Shown one piece after another: positions 37,758 through 51,382 of a stretch of DNA of 64,000 bases (position 1 is its first letter; the number at the start of each line of letters is the position of its first letter). The translations under genes were made by a program, and so were the position numbers. Below the pieces are notes generated by a model. It had not been told where the DNA came from and ran no database searches. It saw only the letters and a list, made by a program, of their open reading frames with translations. This DNA is from Rallus limicola (Eukaryota > Chordata > Aves > Gruiformes > Rallidae), in NCBI GenBank assembly GCA_022605955.1, contig JAKCOZ010000254.1, positions 124,001 through 188,000 of the forward strand, read 5' to 3'.

Positions 37758-40700
37758 CAGCAATAACTCCCAAAGTAAAGAAGCTAGGCATGAAAGGCAT
37801 AGCTTGTCTGAAACCTCCTAACAGGACACACGAGCAGACCCTGTCACTTTGGCTCTCAGCCTTTTCCTTTGCCTGGAAAGAGGGAACATGCCTGGAACCT
37901 CCTACGGTGCTTTTCTCGGCCCTAGCAGACTGCAGTTCAAAACATGCTAAACGTCCAGCAATAACTCCCAAAGTAAAGAAGCTAGGCCTGAAAGGCATAG
38001 CTTGTCTGAAACCTCCTAACAGGACACACGAGCAGACCCTGTCACTTTGGCTCTCAGCCTTTTCCTTTGCCTGGAAAGAGGGAACATGCCTGGAACCTCC
38101 TACGGTGCTTTTCTCGGCCCTAGCAGACTGCAGTTCAAAACATGCTAAACGTCCTGCAATTACTCCCAAAGTAAAGAAGCTAGGCCTGAAAGGCATAGCT
38201 TGTCTGAAACCTCCTAACAGGACACACGAGCAGACCCTGTCACTTTGGCTCTCAGCCTTTTCCTTTGCCTGGAAAGAGGGAACATGCCTGGAACCTCCTA
38301 CGGTGCTTTTCTCGGCCCTAGCAGACTGCAGTTCAAAACATGCTAAACGTCCAGCAATAACTCCCAAAGTAAAGAAGCTAGGCCTGAAAGGCATAGCTTG
38401 TCTGAAACCTCCTAACAGGACACACGAGCAGACCCTGTCACTTTGGCTCTCAGCCTTTTCCTTTGCCTGGAAAGAGGGAACATGCCTGGAACCTCCTACG
38501 GTGCTTTTCTCGGCCCTAGCAGACTGCAGTTCAAAACATGCTAAACGTCCAGCAATAACTCCCAAAGTAAAGAAGCTAGGCCTGAAAGGCATAGCTTGTC
38601 TGAAACCTCCTAACAGGACACACGAGCAGACCCTGTCACTTTGGCTCTCAGCCTTTTCCTTTGCCTGGAAAGAGGGAACATGCCTGGAACCTCCTACGGT
38701 GCTTTTCTCGGCCCTAGCAGACTGCAGTTCAAAACATGCTAAACGTCCAGCAATAACTCCCAAAGTAAAGAAGCTAGGCCTGAAAGGCATAGCTTGTCTG
38801 AAACCTCCTAACAGGACACACGAGCAGACCCTGTCACTTTGGCTCTCAGCCTTTTCCTTTGCCTGGAAAGAGGGAACATGCCTGGAACCTCCTACGGTGC
38901 TTTTCTCGGCCCTAGCAGACTGCAGTTCAAAACATGCTAAACGTCCTGCAATTACTCCCAAAGTAAAGAAGCTAGGCCTGAAAGGCATAGCTTGTCTGAA
39001 ACCTCCTAACAGGACACACGAGCAGACCCTGTCACTTTGGCTCTCAGCCTTTTCCTTTGCCTGGAAAGAGGGAACATGCCTGGAACCTCCTACGGTGCTT
39101 TTCTCGGCCCTAGCAGACTGCAGTTCAAAACATGCTAAACGTCCAGCAATAACTCCCAAAGTAAAGAAGCTAGGCCTGAAAGGCATAGCTTGTCTGAAAC
39201 CTCCTAACAGGACACACGAGCAGACCCTGTCACTTTGGCTCTCAGCCTTTTCCTTTGCCTGGAAAGAGGGAACATGCCTGGAACCTCCTACGGTGCTTTT
39301 CTCGGCCCTAGCAGACTGCAGTTCAAAACATGCTAAACGTCCAGCAATAACTCCCAAAGTAAAGAAGCTAGGCCTGAAAGGCATAGCTTGTCGGAAACCT
39401 CCTAACAGGACACACGAGCAGACCCTGTCACTTTGGCTCTCAGCCTTTTCCTTTGCCTGGAAAGAGGGAACATGCCTGGAACCTCCTACGGTGCTTTTCT
39501 CGGCCCTAGCAGACTGCAGTTCAAAACATGCTAAACGTCCAGCAATAACTCCCAAAGTAAAGAAGCTAGGCCTGAAAGGCATAGCTTGTCTGAAACCTCC
39601 TAACAGGACACACGAGCAGACCCTGTCACTTTGGCTCTCAGCCTTTTCCTTTGCCTGGAAAGAGGGAACGTGCCTGGAACCTCCTACGGTGCTTTTCTCG
39701 GCCCTAGCAGACTGCAGTTCAAAACATGCTAAACGTCCAGCAATAACTCCCAAAGTAAAGAAGCTAGGCCTGAAAGGCATAGCTTGTCTGAAACCTCCTA
39801 ACAGGACACACGAGCAGACCCTGTCACTTTGGCTCTCAGCCTTTTCCTTTGCCTGGAAAGAGGGAACATGCCTGGAACCTCCTACGGTGCTTTTCTCGGC
39901 CCTAGCAGACTGCAGTTCAAAACATGCTAAACGTCCAGCAATAACTCCCAAAGTAAAGAAGCTAGGCCTGAAAGGCATAGCTTGTCTGAAACCTCCTAAC
40001 AGGACACACGAGCAGACCCTGTCACTTTGGCTCTCAGCCTTTTCCTTTGCCTGGAAAGAGGGAACATGCCTGGAACCTCCTACGGTGCTTTTCTCGGCCC
40101 TAGCAGACTGCAGTTCAAAACATGCTAAACGTCCAGCAATAACTCCCAAAGTAAAGAAGCTAGGCCTGAAAGGCATAGCTTGTCTGAAACCTCCTAACAG
40201 GACACACGAGCAGACCCTGTCACTTTGGCTCTCAGCCTTTTCCTTTGCCTGGAAAGAGGGAACGTGCCTGGAACCTCCTACGGTGCTTTTCTCGGGCCTA
40301 GCAGACTGCAGTTCAAAACATGCTAAACGTCCAGCAATAACTCCCAAAGTAAAGAAGCTAGGCCTGAAAGGCATAGCTTGTCTGAAACCTCCTAACAGGA
40401 CACACGAGCAGACCCTGTCACTTTGGCTCTCAGCCTTTTCCTTTGCCTGGAAAGAGGGAACATGCCTGGAACCTCCTACGGTGCTTTTCTCGGCCCTAGC
40501 AGACTGCAGTTCAAAACATGCTAAACGTCCAGCAATAACTCCCAAAGTAAAGAAGCTAGGCCTGAAAGGCATAGCTTGTCTGAAACCTCCTAACAGGACA
40601 CACGAGCAGACCCTGTCACTTTGGCTCTCAGCCTTTTCCTTTGCCTGGAAAGAGGGAACATGCCTGGAACCTCCTACGGTGCTTTTCTCGGCCCTAGCAG

Positions 40701-41679
40701 ACTGCAGTTCAAAACATGCTAAACGTCCAGCAATAACTCCCAAAGTAAAGAAGCTAGGCCTGAAAGGCATAGCTTGTCTGAAACCTCCTAACAGGACACA
40801 CGAGCAGACCCTGTCACTTTGGCTCTCAGCCTTTTCCTTTGCCTGGAAAGAGGGAACATGCCTGGAACCTCCTACGGTGCTTTTCTCGGCCCTAGCAGAC
40901 TGCAGTTCAAAACATGCTAAACGTCCAGCAATAACTCCCAAAGTAAAGAAGCTAGGCCTGAAAGGCATAGCTTGTCTGAAACCTCCTAACAGGACACACG
41001 AGCAGACCCTGTCACTTTGGCTCTCAGCCTTTTCCTTTGCCTGGAAAGAGGGAACATGCCTGGAACCTCCTACGGTGCTTTTCTCGGCCCTAGCAGACTG
41101 CAGTTCAAAACATGCTAAACGTCCAGCAATAACTCCCAAAGTAAAGAAGCTAGGCCTGAAAGGCATAGCTTGTCTGAAACCTCCTAACAGGACACACGAG
41201 CAGACCCTGTCACTTTGGCTCTCAGCCTTTTCCTTTGCCTGGAAAGAGGGAACATGCCTGGAACCTCCTACGGTGCTTTTCTCGGCCCTAGCAGACTGCA
41301 GTTCAAAACATGCTAAACGTCCAGCAATAACTCCCAAAGTAAAGAAGCTAGGCCTGAAAGTCATAGCTTGTCGGAAACCCCCTAACAGGACACACGAGCA
41401 GACCCTGTCACTTTGGCTCTCAGCCTTTTCCTTTGCCTGGAAAGAGGGAACATGCCTGGAACCTCCTACGGTGCTTTTCTCGGCCCTAGCAGACTGCAGT
41501 TCAAAACATGCTAAACGTCCAGCAATAACTCCCAAAGTAAAGAAGCTAGGCCTGAAAGGCATAGCTTGTCTGAAACCTCCTAACAGGACACACGAGCAGA
41601 CCCTGTCACTTTGGCTCTCAGCCTTTTCCTTTGCCTGGAAAGAGGGAACATGCCTGGAACCTCCTACGGTGCTATTCTC
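37758..41679 (+). repeat. Array domain: about 20 regular monomers before HOR copy 3
   Basis: Clean 198-bp units resume. AGGCATG (37790) and CCTGCAATTACTCC (near 38152 and again near 38944) are shared with 48681 and the unit near 49044. The stretch ends with the GTCATAGC monomer at 41361, 319 bp before the +1 A marker. It resembles 48.7-51.4 kb and appears to be the right part of the same larger repeat. Confidence 0.8.
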
Positions 41680-44600
41680 AGGCCCTAGCAGACTGCAGTT
41701 CAAAACATGCTAAACGTCCAGAAATAACTCCCAAAGTAAAGAAGCTAGGCCTGAAAGGCATAGCTTGTCTGAAACCTCCTAACAGGACACACGAGCAGAC
41801 CCTGTCACTTTGGCTCTCAGCCTTTTCCTTTGCCTGGAAAGAGGGAACGTGCCTGGAACCTCCTACGGTGCTTTTCTCGGCCCTAGCAGACTGCAGTTCA
41901 AAACATGCTAACCGTCCAGCAATAACTCCCAAAGTAAAGAAGGTAGGCCTGAAAGGCATAGCTTGTCTGAAACCTCCTAACAGGACACACGAGCAGACCC
42001 TGTCACTTTGGCTCTCAGCCTTTTCCTTTGCCTGGAAAGAGGGAACATGCCTGGAACCTCCTACGGTGCTTTTCTCGGGCCTAGCAGACTGCAGTTCAAA
42101 ACATGCTAAACGTCCAGCAATAACTCCCAAAGTAAAGAAGCTAGGCCTGAAAGGCATAGCTTGTCGGAAACCTCCTAACAGGACACACGAGCAGCCCCTG
42201 TCACTTTGGCTCTCAGCCTTTTCCTTTGCCTGGAAAGAGGGAACATGCCTGGAACCTCCTACGGTGCTTTTCTCGGCACTAGCAGACTGCAGTTCAAAAC
42301 ATGCTAAACGTCCAGCAATAACTCCCAAAGTAAAGAAGCTAGGCCTGAAAGGCATAGCTTGTCTGAAACCTCCTAACAGGACACACGAGCAGACCCTGTC
42401 ACTTTGGCTCTCAGCCTTTTCCTTTGCCTGGAAAGAGGGAACATGCCTGGAACCTCCTACGGTGCTTTTCTCGGCCCTAGCAGACTGCAGTTCAAAACAT
42501 GCTAAACGTCCAGCAATAACTCCCAAAGTAAAGAAGCTAGGCCTGAAAGGCATAGCTTGTCGGAAACCCCCTAACAGGACACACGAGCAGACCCTGTCAC
42601 TTTGGCTCTCAGCCTTTTCCTTTGCCTGGAAAGAGGGAACATGCCTGGAACCTCCTACGGTGCTTTTCTCGGCCCTAGCAGACTGCAGTTCAAAACATGC
42701 TAAACGTCCAGCAATAACTCCCAAAGTAAAGAAGCTAGGCCTGAAAGGCATAGCTTGTCTGAAACCTCCTAACAGGACACACGAGCAGACCCTGTCACTT
42801 TGGCTCTCAGCCTTTTCCTTTGCCTGGAAAGAGGGAACATGCCTGGAACCTCCTACGGTGCTATTCTCGGCCCTAGCAGACTGCAGTTCAAAACATGCTA
42901 AACGTCCAGCAATAACTCCCAAAGTAAAGAAGCTAGGCCTGAAAGGCATAGCTCGTCTGAAACCTCCTAACAGGACACACGAGCAGACCCTGTCACTTTG
43001 GCTCTCAGCCTTTTCCTTTGCCTGGAAAGAGGGAACGTGCCTGGAACCTCCTACGGTGCTTTTCTCGGCCCTAGGAGACTGCAGTTCAAAACATGCTAAC
43101 CGTCCAGCAATAACTCCCAAAGTAAAGAAGCTAGGCCTGAAAGGCATAGCTTGTCTGAAACCTCCTAACAGGACACACGAGCAGACCCTGTCACTTTGGC
43201 TCTCAGCCTTTTCCTTTGCCTGGAAAGAGGGAACATGCCTGGAACCTCCTACGGTGCTTTTCTCGGCCCTAGCAGACTGCAGTTCAAAACATGCTAAACG
43301 TCCAGCAATAACTCCCAAAGTAAAGAAGCTAGGCCTGAAAGGCATAGCTTGTCGGAAACCTCCTAACAGGACACACGAGCAGACCCTGTCACTTTGGCTC
43401 TCAGCCTTTTCCTTTGCCTGGAAAGAGGGAACATGCCTGGAACCTCCTACGGTGCTTTTCTCGGCCCTAGCAGACTGCAGTTCAAAACATGCTAAACGTC
43501 CAGCAATAACTCCCAAAGTAAAGAAGCTAGGCCTGAAAGGCATAGCTTGTCTGAAACCTCCTAACAGGACACACGAGCAGACCCTGTCACTTTGGCTCTC
43601 AGCCTTTTCCTTTGCCTGGAAAGAGGGAACATGCCTGGAACCTCCTACGGTGCTTTTCTCGGGCCTAGCAGACTGCAGTTCAAAACATGCTAAACGTCCA
43701 GCAATAACTCCCAAAGTAAAGAAGCTAGGCCTGAAAGGCATAGCTTGTCTGAAACCTCCTAACAGGACACACGAGCAGACCCTGTCACTTTGGCTCTCAG
43801 CCTTTTCCTTTGCCTGGAAAGAGGGAACATGCCTGGAACCTCCTACGGTGCTTTTCTCGGCCCTAGCAGACTGCAGTTCAAAACATGCTAAACGTCCAGC
43901 AATAACTCCCAAAGTAAAGAAGCTAGGCCTGAAAGGCATAGCTTGTCTGAAACCTCCTAACAGGACACACGAGCAGACCCTGTCACTTTGGCTCTCAGCC
44001 TTTTCCTTTGCCTGGAAAGAGGGAACATGCCTGGAACCTCCTACGGTGCTTTTCTCGGCCCTAGCAGACTGCAGTTCAAAACATGCTAAACGTCCAGCAA
44101 TAACTCCCAAAGTAAAGAAGCTAGGCCTGAAAGGCATAGCTTGTCTGAAACCTCCTAACAGGACACACGAGCAGACCCTGTCACTTTGGCTCTCAGCCTT
44201 TTCCTTTGCCTGGAAAGAGGGAACATGCCTGGAACCTCCTACGGTGCTTTTCTCGGGCCTAGCAGACTGCAGTTCAAAACATGCTAAACGTCCAGCAATA
44301 ACTCCCAAAGTAAAGAAGCTAGGCCTGAAAGGCATAGCTTGTCTGAAACCTCCTAACAGGACACACGAGCAGACCCTGTCACTTTGGCTCTCAGCCTTTT
44401 CCTTTGCCTGGAAAGAGGGAACATGCCTGGAACCTCCTACGGTGCTTTTCTCGGGCCTAGCAGACTGCAGTTCAAAACATGCTAAACGTCCAGCAATAAC
44501 TCCCAAAGTAAAGAAGCTAGGCCTGAAAGGCATAGCTTGTCTGAAACCTCCTAACAGGACACACGAGCAGACCCTGTCACTTTGGCTCTCAGCCTTTTCC

Positions 44601-44762
44601 TTTGCCTGGAAAGAGGGAACATGCCTGGAACCTCCTACGGTGCTTTTCTCGGCCCTAGCAGACTGCAGTTCAAAACATGCTAAACGTCCAGCAATAACTC
44701 CCAAAGTAAAGAAGCTAGGCCTGAAAGGCATAGCTTGTCTGAAACCTCCTAACAGGACACAC

Positions 44763-46544
44763 CAGCAGACCCTGTCACTTTGGCTCTCAGCCTTTTCCTT
44801 TGCCTGGAAAGAGGGAACATGCCTGGAACCTCCTACGGTGCTTTTCTCGGCCCTAGCAGACTGCAGTTCAAAACATGCCAAACGTCCAGCAATAACTCCC
44901 AAAGTAAAGAAGCTAGGCCTGAAAGGCATAGCTTGTCTGAAACCTCCTAACAGGACACACGAGCAGACCCTGTCACTTTGGCTCTCAGCCTTTTCCTTTG
45001 CCTGGAAAGAGGGAACATGCCTGGAACCTCCTACGGTGCTTTTCTCGGGCCTAGCAGACTGCAGTTCAAAACATGCTAAACGTCCAGCAATAACTCCCAA
45101 AGTAAAGAAGCTAGGCCTGAAAGGCATAGCTTGTCTGAAACCTCCTAACAGGACACACGAGCAGACCCTGTCACTTTGGCTCTCAGCCTTTTCCTTTGCC
45201 TGGAAAGAGGGAACATGCCTGGAACCTCCTACGGTGCTTTTCTCGGGCCTAGCAGACTGCAGTTCAAAACATGCTAAACGTCCAGCAATAACTCCCAAAG
45301 TAAAGAAGCTAGGCCTGAAAGGCATAGCTTGTCTGAAACCTCCTAACAGGACACACGAGCAGACCCTGTCACTTTGGCTCTCAGCCTTTTCCTTTGCCTG
45401 GAAAGAGGGAACATGCCTGGAACCTCCTACGGTGCTTTTCTCGGCCCTAGCAGACTGCAGTTCAAAACATGCTAAACGTCCAGCAATAACTCCCAAAGTA
45501 AAGAAGCAAGGCCTGAAAGGCATAGCTTGTCTGAAACCTCCTAACAGGACACACGAGCAGACCCTGTCACTTTGGCTCTCAGCCTTTTCCTTTGCCTGGA
45601 AAGAGGGAACGTGCCTGGAACCTCCTACGGTGCTTTTCTCGGCCCTAGCAGACTGCAGTTCAAAACATGCTAAACGTCCAGCAATAACTCCCAAAGTAAA
45701 GAAGCTAGGCCTGAAAGGCATAGCTTGTCTGAAACCTCCTAACAGGACACACGAGCAGACCCTGTCACTTTTGCTCTCAGCCTTTTCCTTTGCCTGGAAA
45801 GAGGGAACATGCCTGGAACCTCCTACGGTGCTTTTCTCGGCCCTAGCAGACTGCAGTTCAAAACATGCTAAACGTCCAGCAATAACTCCCAAAGTAAAGA
45901 AGCTAGGCCTGAAAGGCATAGCTTGTCGGAAACCCCCTAACAGGACACACGAGCAGACCCTGTCACTTTGGCTCTCAGCCTTTTCCTTTGCCTGGAAAGA
46001 GGGAACATGCCTGGAACCTCCTACGGTGCTTTTCTCGGCCCTAGCAGACTGCAGTTCAAAACATGCTAAACGTCCAGCAATAACTCCCAAAGTAAAGAAG
46101 CTAGGCCTGAAAGGCATAGCTTGTCTGAAACCTCCTAACAGGACACACGAGCAGACCCTGTCACTTTGGCTCTCAGCCTTTTCCTTTGCCTGGAAAGAGG
46201 GAACATGCCTGGAACCTCCTACGGTGCTTTTCTCGGCCCTAGCAGACTGCAGTTCAAAACATGCTAAACGTCCAGCAATAACTCCCAAAGTAAAGAAGCT
46301 AGGCCTGAAAGGCATAGCTTGTCGGAAACCTCCTAACAGGACACACGAGCAGACCCTGTCACTTTGGCTCTCAGCCTTTTCCTTTGCCTGGAAAGAGGGA
46401 ACATGCCTGGAACCTCCTACGGTGCTTTTCTCGGCCCTAGCAGACTGCAGTTCAAAACATGCTAAACGTCCAGCAATAACTCCCAAAGTAAAGAAGCTAG
46501 GCCTGAAAGGCATAGCTTGTCTGAAACCTCCTAACAGGACACAC
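44763..46544 (+). repeat. Nine-monomer block, copy 1 (1782 bp)
   Basis: CACCAGCAG (44763), ATGCCAAAC, two successive GGGCC units, GAAGCAAGG (near 45508) and GTGCC recur in order 1782 bp (9 monomers) later from 46545. The same opening string is also present at 16113, 34659 and 35654. After GTGCC this copy continues with CACTTTTGCTC and CGGAAACCCCC, as does the copy at 16113. Confidence 0.85.
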
Positions 46545-48328
46545 CAGCAGACCCTGTCACTTTGGCTCTCAGCCTTTTCCTTTGCCTGGAAAGAGGGAAC
46601 ATGCCTGGAACCTCCTACGGTGCTTTTCTCGGCCCTAGCAGACTGCAGTTCAAAACATGCCAAACGTCCAGCAATAACTCCCAAAGTAAAGAAGCTAGGC
46701 CTGAAAGGCATAGCTTGTCTGAAACCTCCTAACAGGACACACGAGCAGACCCTGTCACTTTGGCTCTCAGCCTTTTCCTTTGCCTGGAAAGAGGGAACAT
46801 GCCTGGAACCTCCTACGGTGCTTTTCTCGGGCCTAGCAGACTGCAGTTCAAAACATGCTAAACGTCCAGCAATAACTCCCAAAGTAAAGAAGCTAGGCCT
46901 GAAAGGCATAGCTTGTCTGAAACCTCCTAACAGGACACACGAGCAGACCCTGTCACTTTGGCTCTCAGCCTTTTCCTTTGCCTGGAAAGAGGGAACATGC
47001 CTGGAACCTCCTACGGTGCTTTTCTCGGGCCTAGCAGACTGCAGTTCAAAACATGCTAAACGTCCAGCAATAACTCCCAAAGTAAAGAAGCTAGGCCTGA
47101 AAGGCATAGCTTGTCTGAAACCTCCTAACAGGACACACGAGCAGACCCTGTCACTTTGGCTCTCAGCCTTTTCCTTTGCCTGGAAAGAGGGAACATGCCT
47201 GGAACCTCCTACGGTGCTTTTCTCGGCCCTAGCAGACTGCAGTTCAAAACATGCTAAACGTCCAGCAATAACTCCCAAAGTAAAGAAGCAAGGCCTGAAA
47301 GGCATAGCTTGTCTGAAACCTCCTAACAGGACACACGAGCAGACCCTGTCACTTTGGCTCTCAGCCTTTTCCTTTGCCTGGAAAGAGGGAACGTGCCTGG
47401 AACCTCCTACGGTGCTTTTCTCGGCCCTAGCAGACTGCAGTTCAAAACATGCTAAACGTCCAGCAATAACTCCCAAAGTAAAGAAGCTAGGCCTGAAAGG
47501 CATAGCTTGTCTGAAACCTCCTAACAGGACACACGAGCAGACCCTGTCACTTTGGCTCTCAGCCTTTTCCTTTGCCTGGAAAGAGGGAACATGCCTGGAA
47601 CCTCCTACGGTGCTTTTCTCGGCCCTAGCAGACTGCAGTTCAAAACATGCTAAACGACCAGCAATAACTCCCAAAGTAAAGAAGCTAGGCCTGAAAGGCA
47701 TAGCTTGTCTGAAACCTCCTAACAGGACACACGAGCAGACCCTGTCACTTTGGCTCTCAGCCTTTTCCTTTGCCTGGAAAGAGGGAACATGCCTGGAACC
47801 TCCTACGGTGCTTTTCTCGGCCCTAGCAGACTGCAGTTCAAAACATGCTAAACGTCCAGCAATAACTCCCAAAGTAAAGAAGCTAGGCCTGAAAGGCATA
47901 GCTTGTCGGAAACCTCCTAACAGGACACACGAGCAGACCCTGTCACTTTGGCTCTCAGCCTTTTCCTTTGCCTGGAAAGAGGGAACATGCCTGGAACCTC
48001 CTACGGTGCTTTTCTCGGCCCTAGCAGACTGCAGTTCAAAACATGCTAAACGTCCAGCAATAACTCCCAAAGTAAAGAAGCTAGGCCTGAAAGGCATAGC
48101 TTGTCGGAAACCTCCTAACAGGACACACGAGCAGACCCTGTCACTTTGGCTCTCAGCCTTTTCCTTTGCCTGGAAAGAGGGAACATGCCTGGAACCTCCT
48201 ACGGTGCTTTTCTCGGCCCTAGCAGACTGCAGTTCAAAACATGCTAAACGTCCAGCAATAACTCCCAAAGTAAAGAAGCTAGGCCTGAAAGGCATAGCTT
48301 GTCTGAAACCTCCTAACAGGACACACGA
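46545..48328 (+). repeat. Nine-monomer block, copy 2
   Basis: Opens with CACCAGCAG at 46545 and repeats the ATGCCAAAC, GGGCC, GGGCC, GAAGCAAGG (47290), GTGCC order. It then continues as cassette B with AACGACC (47657), not CACTTTTGCTC. It is therefore a junction of two variant strings and likely a product of unequal exchange. Confidence 0.8.
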
Positions 48329-48385
48329 GCAGACCCTGTCACTTTGGCTCTCAGCCTTTTCCTTTGCCTGGAAAGAGGGAACGTG
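47290..48385 (+). repeat. Variant cassette B, copy 3
   Basis: GAAGCAAGG (47290), GTGCC (near 47393), AACGACC (47657, 367 bp on), CGG (near 47908), CGG (near 48106) and GTGCC (near 48383). AGGCATG at 48681 follows, as it follows cassette copy 2 at 37790. Confidence 0.85.
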
Positions 48386-51382
48386 CCTGGAACCTCCTAC
48401 GGTGCTTTTCTCGGCCCTAGCAGACTGCAGTTCAAAACATGCTAAACGTCCAGCAATAACTCCCAAAGTAAAGAAGCTAGGCCTGAAAGGCATAGCTTGT
48501 CTGAAACCTCCTAACAGGACACACGAGCAGACCCTGTCACTTTGGCTCTCAGCCTTTTCCTTTGCCTGGAAAGAGGGAACATGCCTGGAACCTCCTACGG
48601 TGCTTTTCTCGGCCCTAGCAGACTGCAGTTCAAAACATGCTAAACGTCCAGCAATAACTCCCAAAGTAAAGAAGCTAGGCATGAAAGGCATAGCTTGTCT
48701 GAAACCTCCTAACAGGACACACGAGCAGACCCTGTCACTTTGGCTCTCAGCCTTTTCCTTTGCCTGGAAAGAGGGAACATGCCTGGAACCTCCTACGGTG
48801 CTTTTCTCGGCCCTAGCAGACTGCAGTTCAAAACATGCTAAACGTCCAGCAATAACTCCCAAAGTAAAGAAGCTAGGCCTGAAAGGCATAGCTTGTCTGA
48901 AACCTCCTAACAGGACACACGAGCAGACCCTGTCACTTTGGCTCTCAGCCTTTTCCTTTGCCTGGAAAGAGGGAACATGCCTGGAACCTCCTACGGTGCT
49001 TTTCTCGGCCCTAGCAGACTGCAGTTCAAAACATGCTAAACGTCCTGCAATTACTCCCAAAGTAAAGAAGCTAGGCCTGAAAGGCATAGCTTGTCTGAAA
49101 CCTCCTAACAGGACACACGAGCAGACCCTGTCACTTTGGCTCTCAGCCTTTTCCTTTGCCTGGAAAGAGGGAACATGCCTGGAACCTCCTACGGTGCTTT
49201 TCTCGGCCCTAGCAGACTGCAGTTCAAAACATGCTAAACGTCCAGCAATAACTCCCAAAGTAAAGAAGCTAGGCCTGAAAGGCATAGCTTGTCTGAAACC
49301 TCCTAACAGGACACACGAGCAGACCCTGTCACTTTGGCTCTCAGCCTTTTCCTTTGCCTGGAAAGAGGGAACATGCCTGGAACCTCCTACGGTGCTTTTC
49401 TCGGCCCTAGCAGACTGCAGTTCAAAACATGCTAAACGTCCAGCAATAACTCCCAAAGTAAAGAAGCTAGGCCTGAAAGGCATAGCTTGTCGGAAACCTC
49501 CTAACAGGACACACGAGCAGACCCTGTCACTTTGGCTCTCAGCCTTTTCCTTTGCCTGGAAAGAGGGAACATGCCTGGAACCTCCTACGGTGCTTTTCTC
49601 GGCCCTAGCAGACTGCAGTTCAAAACATGCTAAACGTCCAGCAATAACTCCCAATGTAAAGAAGCTAGGCCTGAAAGGCATAGCTTGTCTGAAACCTCCT
49701 AACAGGACACACGAGCAGACCCTGTCACTTTGGCTCTCAGCCTTTTCCTTTGCCTGGAAAGAGGGAACGTGCCTGGAACCTCCTTCGGTGCTTTTCTCGG
49801 CCCTAGCAGACTGCAGTTCAAAACATGCTAAACGTCCAGCAATAACTCCCAAAGTAAAGAAGCTAGGCCTGAAAGGCATAGCTTGTCTGAAACCTCCTAA
49901 CAGGACACACGAGCAGACCCTGTCACTTTGGCTCTCAGCCTTTTCCTTTGCCTGGAAAGAGGGAACATGCCTGGAACCTCCTACGGTGCTTTTCTCGGCC
50001 CTAGCAGACTGCAGTTCAAAACATGCTAAACGTCCAGCAATAACTCCCAAAGTAAAGAAGCTAGGCCTGAAAGGCATAGCTTGTCTGAAACCTCCTAACA
50101 GGACACACGAGCAGACCCTGTCACTTTGGCTCTCAGCCTTTTCCTTTGCCTGGAAAGAGGGAACATGCCTGGAACCTCCTACGGTGCTTTTCTCGGCCCT
50201 AGCAGACTGCAGTTCAAAACATGCTAAACGTCCAGCAATAACTCCCAAAGTAAAGAAGCTAGGCCTGAAAGGCATAGCTTGTCTGAAACCTCCTAACAGG
50301 ACACACGAGCAGACCCTGTCACTTTGGCTCTCAGCCTTTTCCTTTGCCTGGAAAGAGGGAACATGCCTGGAACCTCCTACGGTGCTTTTCTCGGCCCTAG
50401 CAGACTGCAGTTCAAAACATGCTAAACGTCCAGCAATAACTCCCAAAGTAAAGAAGCTAGGCCTGAAAGGCATAGCTTGTCTGAAACCTCCTAACAGGAC
50501 ACACGAGCAGACCCTGTCACTTTGGCTCTCAGCCTTTTCCTTTGCCTGGAAAGAGGGAACATGCCTGGAACCTCCTACGGTGCTTTTCTCGGCCCTAGCA
50601 GACTGCAGTTCAAAACATGCTAAACGTCCAGCAATAACTCCCAAAGTAAAGAAGCTAGGCCTGAAAGGCATAGCTTGTCTGAAACCTCCTAACAGGACAC
50701 ACGAGCAGACCCTGTCACTTTGGCTCTCAGCCTTTTCCTTTGCCTGGAAAGAGGGAACATGCCTGGAACCTCCTACGGTGCTTTTCTCGGCCCTAGCAGA
50801 CTGCAGTTCAAAACATGCTAAACGTCCAGCAATAACTCCCAAAGTAAAGAAGCTAGGCCTGAAAGGCATAGCTTGTCTGAAACCTCCTAACAGGACACAC
50901 GAGCAGACCCTGTCACTTTGGCTCTCAGCCTTTTCCTTTGCCTGGAAAGAGGGAACATGCCTGGAACCTCCTACGGTGCTTTTCTCGGCCCTAGCAGACT
51001 GCAGTTCAAAACATGCTAAACGTCCAGCAATAACTCCCAAAGTAAAGAAGCTAGGCCTGAAAGTCATAGCTTGTCGGAAACCCCCTAACAGGACACACGA
51101 GCAGACCCTGTCACTTTGGCTCTCAGCCTTTTCCTTTGCCTGGAAAGAGGGAACATGCCTGGAACCTCCTACGGTGCTTTTCTCGGCCCTAGCAGACTGC
51201 AGTTCAAAACATGCTAAACGTCCAGCAATAACTCCCAAAGTAAAGAAGCTAGGCCTGAAAGGCATAGCTTGTCTGAAACCTCCTAACAGGACACACGAGC
51301 AGACCCTGTCACTTTGGCTCTCAGCCTTTTCCTTTGCCTGGAAAGAGGGAACATGCCTGGAACCTCCTACGGTGCTTTTCTC

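Larger units (their letters stand above)
41680..51382 (+). repeat. HOR copy 3, expanded to 49 monomers (9703 bp)
   Basis: It starts with +1 A (41680) and the standard string: CCAGAAATA, GTGCC, CTAACCG, GAAGGTAGG, GGGCC, CAGCCCCTG and a second TATTC 6 units later with GCTCGTCTG. It ends with GTCATAGC at 51064. Between these it contains about 29-31 monomers more than the 18- to 20-monomer copies, including the nine-monomer duplication at 44763-48328 and cassette B at 47290. No indel occurs inside it. Private changes include CTAGGAGAC near 43075, CAATGTAAAG near 49655 and CCTTCGG near 49785. Confidence 0.88.

Noticed and set aside
37785..37795. AGGCATG at 37790 as another sequencing error of the indel-rich tract
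   Set aside because: The same substitution is present at 48681 in the matching position of another block, so it is a real inherited variant.
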